5,021 bases of DNA from Mycobacterium sp. (GTDB taxonomy: Bacteria; Actinomycetota; Actinomycetes; Mycobacteriales; Mycobacteriaceae). A model generated the notes under the pieces. The model searched no databases. It saw only the letters and a program-made list of their open reading frames with translations, and was not told the origin of the DNA. Of this stretch, positions 1-5,021 are shown in pieces; within the stretch, counting starts at the first letter, position 1; each line of letters starts with the position of its first letter. The stretch is taken from NCBI GenBank assembly GCA_020438915.1, contig JAGQTR010000010.1:1-5021 (forward strand). The letters run 5' to 3'. The translations under genes and the position numbers were made by a program.

Positions 1-183
1 CGGCTACTCGACTTCGCCACCCTGCAGGTGCAACCCGAGCAGATCAAGGCAGCCGGCTACGACGGGGCGCTGGTCTACGTATCCGAATTGCGGCCCGGTG
101 CGAACTTCGATTCCGCATCCTCGGTGTTGACCGGGCGCCTGGTGTGCAGCCAGATCGCAGAATCGGCCGAAATCGCGATCTGA
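1..183 (+). pseudogene. 3' end of an Rv2525c-like (DUF1906) glycoside-hydrolase-like frame, probably truncated
   Basis: Frame 1 is open from the left edge to a TGA at 181-183 and gives 60 residues. The stretch with LLDFATLQV, IKAAGYDGALVYVSE and LRPGANFD resembles the start of the Rv2525c-like (DUF1906) domain, a TIM-barrel glycoside-hydrolase-like fold common in actinobacteria. In that family this opening, with its early acidic residue (D4 here) and the AAGYDG-VYVS strand, is followed by well over 100 more residues. Here the resemblance ends near residue 37 and the frame stops about 23 residues later. Neither of the other two forward frames picks up a recognisable continuation before base 280. 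I therefore read it as a gene fragment or a gene broken by rearrangement, with its start just outside the window. It could instead be a short unrelated hypothetical protein. The family call rests on a short stretch recognised from memory. Confidence 0.45.
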
Positions 184-280
184 CCGCACACGAGCGGCAG
201 GTCACCGGCTGGCGGCGGGCGCGGCGGATGGAAAGCTGCAAAACCTGGGTCTGCTGACCAGAAAATGCCACGATGACTAC

Positions 281-1636
281 GTGGGTGACGGGCAGCTGCG
301 CTACGCACGCAACGGGGACGTCCGCTTGGCCTACCGCGTGTTCGGTTCTTCCGGCCCATTTCTCGTCTGGGTGCCCGGCTGGATGCTGAACAGTGTCGAC
401 ACGATTGACGAACCGGGAAGCCCCTACGCAGAAGTCGTCGACCTCTTTTCCCAGTCGACCCGCTTCATCGCATGGGACAGGCGCGGGACGGGACTGTCGG
501 ATCCTTCGACCGAGCCGCTGTCACTAGACGAGCGCATCGACGACGTGCGGGCGATTCTGGACGCAGCTGGCGCTGACCGGGCGGCATTCTTCGGCACCGG
601 CGAGGGCGGATCGATGAGCCTGTTATTCGCTGCCGCCCACCCACAACGGGTGCGCAAGCTTGCTCTCTTCGCCAGTGCAGCAAGGTATTCCCAAGAATTG
701 CCCGACTTCCCGTGGGGCTTCACCGCCGCCGAAATCGAGTCACAGCTCGAGGAGATCGACAACCGCTGGGGCGACGGCGCACTGGCGGACCTGTTCTACG
801 GAGAAACGGCCGTCACACCCGGCGTCAAGGAGATGTTCGGCAAGCTCCAACGCGCCATGGTGAGTCCGTCGATGGCCAAGCTGTGGTGGAAATCGATCAT
901 GGAGGTCGACGTCCGCGACGTGCTGGCCTCGATCCAGGCGCCGACCTTGGTCTTGGCGCGGCCCGGCGATCGGGTGGTATCCATCGAAGCGGCCGCTGCA
1001 TTGACCGCAGCCATTCCCGAGGCGCAGCTTCATCCGCTACCGCCCGGGCCGCATTCCCTCTTCGACATCGTCGAAGACCTCGTTCCCGCGGTACTGGAAT
1101 TCGTCTGCCTGCGACCCAACGAACGCGCCGATGATCGAATCCTGAAGACCCTGATCTTTACCGACATCGTCAGCTCCACCGAGAAGCTCAGTGTGAATAG
1201 CGATGCTCACTGGCGCCACCAACTCGATACCCACGACAAGGTGATCGACTGGCTGTTGGAGAAGTACGGTGGCCACCGAGCAAAGCACACCGGCGACGGG
1301 GTGTTCGCACTCTTCGACGGACCGTCCAAGGCGGCTCGTTGTGCGCTGGATCTGGTTCCAGCCCTCGCCGCTCGCGGGCTTGAGATCCGGGCCGGCGTGC
1401 ACACCGGTGAGTGTGAACGACGCGGCGAGGAGTGGAGCGGAATGGCGGTCCACATCGGTGCACGAATAAGTTCGCTGGCGCGCGCGGGTGAGGTGCTGGC
1501 CAGCCGCACGGTGCGTGATCTATCCGCAGGGTCTGGCCTCGCATTCGAAAGCCTTGGCCCACAACACCTCAAAGGTCTGCCTGAAGAGGTGGAGGTATAC
1601 CGGGTCGCTGCGCCGACGAGCGGCCCGACGCTGTAG
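281..1636 (+). CDS. Alpha/beta-hydrolase domain fused to class III adenylate/guanylate cyclase domain (Rv1900c/LipJ-like)
   Basis: The 451-residue protein has two parts. Residues 5-275 form an alpha/beta-hydrolase domain: RFIAWDRRGTGLSDP at 61-75, a nucleophile-elbow position GTGEGG at 105-110, a likely acid at D230 and a likely histidine at H258. Residues 286-446 form a class III cyclase homology domain. FTDIVSST carries metal ligand D295, and KHTGDG carries the substrate-selecting lysine K335 and metal ligand D339. E384 sits where the second base-selecting residue is expected, and VHIGAR carries H391 and R395. Such enzymes make cAMP (or cGMP) from the nucleoside triphosphate as dimers. No signal peptide or membrane segment is visible, so it should be cytosolic. 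The architecture matches M. tuberculosis Rv1900c. The elbow serine is replaced by G107, so the hydrolase half is probably not a working esterase. GTG at 281 is the first usual start codon after the in-frame stop at 128-130, and the residues following it fit the family start; a ribosome-binding site is weak. The gene has TTA at 623-625 and CTA codons, unusual for a GC-rich mycobacterium. Confidence 0.9.
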   Translation: MGDGQLRYARNGDVRLAYRVFGSSGPFLVWVPGWMLNSVDTIDEPGSPYAEVVDLFSQSTRFIAWDRRGTGLSDPSTEPLSLDERIDDVRAILDAAGADRAAFFGTGEGGSMSLLFAAAHPQRVRKLALFASAARYSQELPDFPWGFTAAEIESQLEEIDNRWGDGALADLFYGETAVTPGVKEMFGKLQRAMVSPSMAKLWWKSIMEVDVRDVLASIQAPTLVLARPGDRVVSIEAAAALTAAIPEAQLHPLPPGPHSLFDIVEDLVPAVLEFVCLRPNERADDRILKTLIFTDIVSSTEKLSVNSDAHWRHQLDTHDKVIDWLLEKYGGHRAKHTGDGVFALFDGPSKAARCALDLVPALAARGLEIRAGVHTGECERRGEEWSGMAVHIGARISSLARAGEVLASRTVRDLSAGSGLAFESLGPQHLKGLPEEVEVYRVAAPTSGPTL

Positions 1637-1644
1637 CCTCGGGC
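1623..1644 (+). terminator. Candidate short hairpin over the cyclase stop codon
   Basis: GCCCGA at 1623-1628 pairs perfectly with TCGGGC at 1639-1644 across a 10-base loop that contains the TAG stop of the cyclase gene. No T tract follows in either direction, so it would at best be the hairpin-only type proposed for mycobacteria. It is the only candidate I see between the two convergent genes, and it could be chance in GC-rich DNA. Confidence 0.2.
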
Positions 1645-1660
1645 GCTTCGACACCAAAGA

Positions 1661-2635
1661 TCAGAAGTTCCAGTCCTCGTCTTCGGTGTTGACGGCCTTG
1701 CCGATCACGTAGCTGGACCCCGAGCCGGAGAAGAAGTCGTGATTCTCGTCGGCGTTGGGGCTCAGCGCTGACAGGATCGCCGGGTTGACGTCGGTCTCAT
1801 CGCGGGGGAACAGGGCCTCGTATCCCAGGTTCATCAACGCCTTGTTGGCGTTGTAACGCAGGAACTTCTTCACGTCCTCGGTCAGACCCACCCCGTCGTA
1901 GAGGTCCTGGGTGTACTCGACCTCGTTGTCATAGAGCTCGAAGAGCAGCTCGTAGGTGTAGTCCTTGAGCTCGGCTCTGCGAACCTCGTCCGCCAGCGCC
2001 AGCCCCTTCTGGAACTTGTAGCCGATGTAGTAGCCGTGCACGGCCTCGTCGCGGATGATCAGCCGGATCATGTCGGCGGTGTTGGTCAGCTTGGCCCGGC
2101 TGCTCCAGTACATCGGCAGGTAGAAGCCGGAGTAGAACAGGAAGCTCTCCAGCAGCGTGGAGGCCACCTTGCGCTTCAGCGGATCGTCGCCCTTGTAGAA
2201 GTCCATCACGATCTCGGCTTTGCGCTGCAGGTTCGGGTTCTCCTCCGACCAGCGGAACGCCTCGTCGATCTCGACCGTCGAGCACAGCGTCGAGAAGATA
2301 TTGCTGTAGCTCTTGGCGTGCACCGACTCCATGAACGCGATGTTGGTGTAAACGGCTTCCTCATGCGGGGTCAGCGCGTCGGGGATGAGGCTGACCGCAC
2401 CGACGGTGCCCTGAATGGTGTCCAGCAGCGTCAGACCGGTGAACACCCGCATGGTGAGCTGCTTCTCGTGGGCGTTGAGGGTTCCCCAGGAGGGGATGTC
2501 GTTGGATACCGGAACCTTTTCGGGCAGCCAGAAGTTGCCGGTCAGCCGCTCCCACACCTCGGCGTCCTTGTCATCCTGCAGGCGGTTCCAGTTGATCGCG
2601 GATACACGGTCGATCAGCTTCATTCCCTCGGACAC
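1661..2635 (-). CDS. nrdF: Class Ib ribonucleotide reductase, beta (R2F) subunit NrdF
   Basis: NrdF holds the dimetal (Mn or Fe) tyrosyl-radical cofactor that starts reduction of ribonucleotides to deoxyribonucleotides on its partner NrdE. It supplies DNA precursors in the cytosol under aerobic growth. From the chosen start the protein has 324 residues. The metal ligands are all visible: D72 (LLDTIQG), E103 and H106 (FMESVHAKSY), E163 (LLESFLFYSGF), E197 and H200 (IIRDEAVHGYY). The radical tyrosine is Y110. The acidic, aromatic C-terminal tail TEDEDWNF is the type that docks into NrdE. The sequence is close to M. tuberculosis NrdF2 (Rv3048c) throughout. The frame is open further upstream to an ATG at 2692, but GTG at 2635 gives the start MSEGMKLIDRVSAINW, the family length and a G-rich site five bases upstream. 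An ATG at 2623 is a later alternative with poorer spacing. The gene follows the monooxygenase gene by 72 bases. Nothing suggests damage. Confidence 0.97.
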   Translation of the reverse strand: MSEGMKLIDRVSAINWNRLQDDKDAEVWERLTGNFWLPEKVPVSNDIPSWGTLNAHEKQLTMRVFTGLTLLDTIQGTVGAVSLIPDALTPHEEAVYTNIAFMESVHAKSYSNIFSTLCSTVEIDEAFRWSEENPNLQRKAEIVMDFYKGDDPLKRKVASTLLESFLFYSGFYLPMYWSSRAKLTNTADMIRLIIRDEAVHGYYIGYKFQKGLALADEVRRAELKDYTYELLFELYDNEVEYTQDLYDGVGLTEDVKKFLRYNANKALMNLGYEALFPRDETDVNPAILSALSPNADENHDFFSGSGSSYVIGKAVNTEDEDWNF

Positions 2636-2707
2636 CAGAACCCCATTTCGCCAATATTGTGAGCGGCTTTTTCTGGCTTCAGCCTGTTCCACCAGCCGAT
2701 TCCGACA
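2636..2707 (-). promoter_or_regulatory. Leader between the monooxygenase gene and nrdF, possible own promoter
   Basis: This 72-base gap is richer in A and T than its surroundings and contains the 8-base palindrome CAATATTG at 2652-2659, read on the minus strand as part of CACAATATTGG about 17 bases before the nrdF start. Such a patch could hold a -10 element (CACAAT or AATATT), but I find no matching -35 element. The palindrome does not fit the longer NrdR-box pattern well. The region is also spanned by an open frame continuous with nrdF, which I regard as chance. A separate nrdF promoter here is an inference. Confidence 0.25.
2641..2644 (-). promoter_or_regulatory. Ribosome-binding site supporting the GTG start of nrdF
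   Basis: On the minus strand the run GGGG ends five bases before the GTG codon at 2635-2633. The competing ATG at 2623 has its GAGG only about two bases away, which is too close. This spacing, together with protein length, supports the GTG start. Confidence 0.4.
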
Positions 2708-4294
2708 CTACAACTTATTGGGGATCAGGGCGTGTGACGCCGCAACATCTTGTGTTGGCGTGTCGCGACGCCGTGGCAGAAACCGGTACTCGGAGGCCCT
2801 GAACCGGCGAGTGGCCAACCAGTACTGCCAGGTCATCCCGCTCCACAGCGTCCGATTCACGCCATGCTCGTCCATGTACCAGCTTCGGCAGCCGCCGGTG
2901 CTCCAGACCGTGCCGCCCAGGGCATCCTGCAGTTCAGCGTTGTAGCGATCCTGCGCGGCCCGCGTCGGCGCGATCGCACCGGCGCCGGCACGGTCCACCG
3001 CGGCGATGGCCTGGGCGGCGTAGCGGATCTGGGACTCGATCATGAACACCACCGAGTTGTGTCCCAGCGCAGTGTTCGGACCGAGCAGCAAAAACAGGTT
3101 GGGCATGTCGGCGACGGTGACCCCGCGATGTGCGGCGATGCCTTCTTTGTTCCAGCGGTCGACGAGGTTCTCGCCACTGGGGCCTTTGATGTCGACGTAG
3201 GTGTAGGAGTCGGTGACGTGGAAGCCGGTCGCGAACACCACGACATCGACGTCGCGGCTGGTTTCGCCGCCGTCGGGGTCGACGGTGACGAGTCCCTCCG
3301 GGCTGAACCGCGTGATGCGGTCGGTGATGACTTCGGTCTTCGGATCGGCGATGCCGCGATAGTAGGTGTCGGAGTTGAGAATCCGCTTACACCCGGCCCG
3401 ATAGTCCGGGGTCAGCTTGCGGCGCAGCTCCCGGTCCTTGATCGACCGCCGAATGTTCCACTTGCCGAGCATTTCGCCGATCTTGAGCAGCCGCGGCTGC
3501 CTGGTCATGGCGAACCCCACCGATTCGTGTAGCCAGTAGATGCCGGCACGGACGGCCGCCCGGGTGCCCGGCACGTTGGCGAAGACCCGGCGCATCCCTT
3601 CGGGAATCGGATTGTTCGGCCGGGGCATCACCCACGCCGGTGTCCGCTGATAGAGCTGTAGCGATGCGACATCCTTGACGATCTCGGGAACGATCTGGAT
3701 GGCGCTGGCACCGGTGCCGATCACCGCGACCCGCTTGCCGGCGATATCGACGCTGTGGTCCCACTGCGCGGAGTGGAACGCCACGCGGCCTGTGGCCAGG
3801 AAGTCGTCGAGACCGGCGAATTCGGGGATCAACGGGATGTGGAGGCCGCCGGCGCCGGAAATGAGGAACTGCGCGACGAACTCACGTCCATCGGCGGTGA
3901 ACACATGCCAGAGCAGCTCGTCTTCGTCCCATTGCGCGCGCTCGACATGCGCGCCGAAGTGGATGTAGCGACGCAGCCCGTACTTGTCGGTGACGCCGAG
4001 CAGGTAGTCCTGAATCTCCGGCTGGAACGACCACATGTGGGTCCAGTCGGCCTTCGGCTCGAACGAGAACGAGTACATGTGCGATGGGATGTCACAGGCG
4101 CATCCGGGATAGGTGTTGTCGCGCCAGGTACCGCCGACTTCGTCGGCCTTCTCCAGGATCTCGAACTCGACACCCTGGCGCTGCAGTTCGATGGCCATCC
4201 CGAGTCCGGAGAAACCCGAGCCGATGATCAACGCGCGGGTGCGCACCGGGGTGCGGTCTGCCGAGACGTTCTCGACGGGTTCAGCAACGGTCAT
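2708..4294 (-). CDS. Baeyer-Villiger-type FAD/NADPH flavoprotein monooxygenase (Rv3049c-like)
   Basis: The 528-residue product belongs to the class B flavin monooxygenases, which use FAD, NADPH and oxygen to insert one oxygen atom into ketones or onto heteroatoms. The natural substrate cannot be read from the sequence. An N-terminal FAD-binding Rossmann motif GSGFSG lies at 25-30, followed by EVGGTWRDNTYPGCACD at 52-68. The Baeyer-Villiger fingerprint is present in variant form: H174-x3-W178-D179 is kept, while the usual F-x-G just before it is displaced. A second Rossmann motif GTGASA at 193-198 should bind NADPH, and ATGF lies at 355-358. Length and sequence match M. tuberculosis Rv3049c as I remember it, one of that species' group of Baeyer-Villiger-type enzymes alongside EthA and MymA. 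ATG at 4294 is chosen over an in-frame TTG at 4345, which would add 17 residues with no family counterpart. It starts 56 bases after the TetR gene and ends 72 bases before nrdF, so it may share a transcript with both. Confidence 0.92.
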   Translation of the reverse strand: MTVAEPVENVSADRTPVRTRALIIGSGFSGLGMAIELQRQGVEFEILEKADEVGGTWRDNTYPGCACDIPSHMYSFSFEPKADWTHMWSFQPEIQDYLLGVTDKYGLRRYIHFGAHVERAQWDEDELLWHVFTADGREFVAQFLISGAGGLHIPLIPEFAGLDDFLATGRVAFHSAQWDHSVDIAGKRVAVIGTGASAIQIVPEIVKDVASLQLYQRTPAWVMPRPNNPIPEGMRRVFANVPGTRAAVRAGIYWLHESVGFAMTRQPRLLKIGEMLGKWNIRRSIKDRELRRKLTPDYRAGCKRILNSDTYYRGIADPKTEVITDRITRFSPEGLVTVDPDGGETSRDVDVVVFATGFHVTDSYTYVDIKGPSGENLVDRWNKEGIAAHRGVTVADMPNLFLLLGPNTALGHNSVVFMIESQIRYAAQAIAAVDRAGAGAIAPTRAAQDRYNAELQDALGGTVWSTGGCRSWYMDEHGVNRTLWSGMTWQYWLATRRFRASEYRFLPRRRDTPTQDVAASHALIPNKL

Positions 4295-4317
4295 GCGCCC
4301 GACTGTACCTGGGAACG

Positions 4318-4327
4318 CCGGTACCGG
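4318..4327. promoter_or_regulatory. Perfect 10-base palindrome in the tetR-monooxygenase gap, possible operator
   Basis: CCGGTACCGG reads the same on both strands and sits 24 bases before the monooxygenase ATG, within the 56-base gap after the TetR gene. A GTACC copy at 4305-4309 forms a further inverted pair with GGTAC at 4320-4324. TetR repressors bind palindromes, usually longer than this, so an operator role is only a suggestion; short GC-rich palindromes also arise by chance. Confidence 0.2.
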
Positions 4328-4350
4328 ATATGCGTGGCGGGCCAACCGCG

Positions 4351-5021
4351 TCAGGCGACCTGCTCGCGGCGCTGAACACCTTCGTGCAGGGGTACGTCGG
4401 CATCGATGCGGATGCCGAGCACCTCACAGGTGCCGTTGATCGAGCCCAGCATGATCGTCGTCAGGTACTCGATGAACTTCTCCGGCGGCAGTCGCCGCGG
4501 GTTGTCATCGGTGGAGCCCAGCCACCAGTCCGTGGCCGACACCGCCGCCCCGAAGGTCGCGAACGCCGCCAGCTCGAAGGCCGCGCCGTCAAGCTCCATT
4601 TCGCGAAGCTCATTGCTGAACATGTCGGCCATCGCCAGGGTGATCTCACGACCTTCGTTCAGCGCCCGCATCGTCGACTCGCTCTGCTGGGGAAAACGGC
4701 CCTGCATCAGGAAGCGCACCACGTTGGGATGTTCGTCGACCAACCTCACGTACTGCTCGACGGCGCGCTGGATGACCGTGCGCGCCGGATCTTTCGAGAT
4801 GTCGATCGATGGGAAGATCGCCGCCCACAGCATGTCGCGCATCCGCTGGCCGATCGCCTGGAAGAGATCGGACTTGTCGGTGAAATGCCGGTAGATCTTC
4901 GGCTTGGCGGTGCCGGCCTCCTCGGCGATCTCGCGCAGGCTGACCTCGGGCCCGCGCCGGTCGATGGCCCGGAACGCGGCGTCGACGATCTCGGCGCGCA
5001 CCTTCTTGCGGTGCTCGCGCC
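4351..5021 (-). CDS. TetR/AcrR-family transcriptional regulator, 5' end outside the window
   Basis: The visible 222 residues form a typical one-component TetR repressor: an N-terminal DNA-binding helix-turn-helix and an all-helical ligand-binding, dimerising domain. The DNA-binding part includes IVDAAFRAI followed by VSLREIAEEAGTAKPKIYRHF, encoded at about 4944-4882, then TDKSDLFQAI. The rest (FPSIDISKDPARTVIQRAVEQY onward to TDWWLGSTDDN and the C terminus) shows no second known domain. A GTG at 5001 could serve as a start, but the frame continues to the edge with REHRKK, the basic lead-in usual just before helix 1, so the true start is probably beyond 5021. The order regulator-monooxygenase-nrdF copies Rv3050c-Rv3049c-Rv3048c of M. 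tuberculosis. The likeliest target is the promoter region of its own gene and of the monooxygenase; the ligand is unknown. Confidence 0.9.
   Translation of the reverse strand, partial: REHRKKVRAEIVDAAFRAIDRRGPEVSLREIAEEAGTAKPKIYRHFTDKSDLFQAIGQRMRDMLWAAIFPSIDISKDPARTVIQRAVEQYVRLVDEHPNVVRFLMQGRFPQQSESTMRALNEGREITLAMADMFSNELREMELDGAAFELAAFATFGAAVSATDWWLGSTDDNPRRLPPEKFIEYLTTIMLGSINGTCEVLGIRIDADVPLHEGVQRREQVA

Noticed and set aside
75..359. 94-codon minus-strand frame across the fragment and cyclase start containing VNTEDAESKF
   Set aside because: It overlaps two plus-strand frames and has biased Arg/Pro composition; only the short nrdF-tail-like match is of interest and is reported as a finding.
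2650..2661. NrdR box upstream of nrdF
   Set aside because: Only the CAATATTG palindrome is present; it does not align with the longer NrdR pattern and has no second box at the usual spacing.
2036..2662. 208-codon open frame on the plus strand opposite nrdF
   Set aside because: It lies wholly antisense to a strongly conserved gene and shows no recognisable domain; long antisense frames are usual in GC-rich DNA.
2636..2692. N-terminal extension of nrdF to the ATG at 2692 (19 extra residues)
   Set aside because: The extra residues have no NrdF counterpart, while the GTG at 2635 gives the family length of 324 and a well-spaced G-rich site.
2750..3532. 260-codon open frame on the plus strand opposite the monooxygenase
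   Set aside because: It is antisense to the monooxygenase, with low-complexity G/V/D-rich composition typical of a shadow frame.
4295..4345. TTG start 17 codons upstream for the monooxygenase
   Set aside because: TTG is a weak start, the added residues do not look like the family N terminus, and the ATG at 4294 fits the homologue start.
3755..4375. 206-codon open frame on the plus strand across the monooxygenase start
   Set aside because: It is a shadow of the monooxygenase, with no domain and no supporting start site.

Overview
The window looks like chromosomal DNA of a mycobacterium (Mycobacterium/Mycolicibacterium type). The coding sequence is GC-rich, and the order nrdF, flavin monooxygenase, TetR regulator, all on the minus strand, matches what I remember of the M. 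tuberculosis Rv3048c (nrdF2)-Rv3049c-Rv3050c block, which is followed by nrdE (Rv3051c). The predicted NrdF is exactly 324 residues, the length I recall for mycobacterial NrdF2, and appears close to it along its whole length. No search was run; these assignments come from recognition of motifs and families.

Layout. Bases 1-183 (+) hold the end of an open frame that starts before the window. It resembles the first third of an Rv2525c-like glycoside-hydrolase-like (DUF1906) domain and then stops early, so it is probably a fragment. A 97-base gap (184-280) follows, with no convincing promoter or structure. Bases 281-1636 (+) encode a fusion of an N-terminal alpha/beta-hydrolase domain with a C-terminal class III nucleotide cyclase domain. 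It runs convergently into nrdF with only 24 bases between the stop codons. Bases 2635-1661 (-) encode NrdF, the small, radical-bearing subunit of class Ib ribonucleotide reductase. Bases 4294-2708 (-) encode a Baeyer-Villiger-type flavoprotein monooxygenase. Bases 5021-4351 (-) encode a TetR-family repressor whose first residues lie outside the window.

How the genes relate. The three minus-strand genes lie head to tail with gaps of 72 and 56 bases and may be partly co-transcribed. By analogy with M. tuberculosis, nrdE would lie just beyond the right edge, so the regulator and monooxygenase would sit between the two ribonucleotide reductase subunit genes. The TetR protein most plausibly controls the monooxygenase and perhaps its own gene. 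The cyclase gene is a separate unit on the opposite strand and contains rarer leucine codons (TTA, CTA), so it may be a later arrival beside a conserved block.

I see no RNA gene, insertion sequence, CRISPR array or clearly new multi-gene system. The most interesting points are: loss of the serine nucleophile in the hydrolase half of the cyclase fusion, with its cyclase residues mostly kept; the broken DUF1906-like fragment and a weak nrdF-tail-like repeat near its break; and the placement of a monooxygenase-regulator pair inside the ribonucleotide reductase block.
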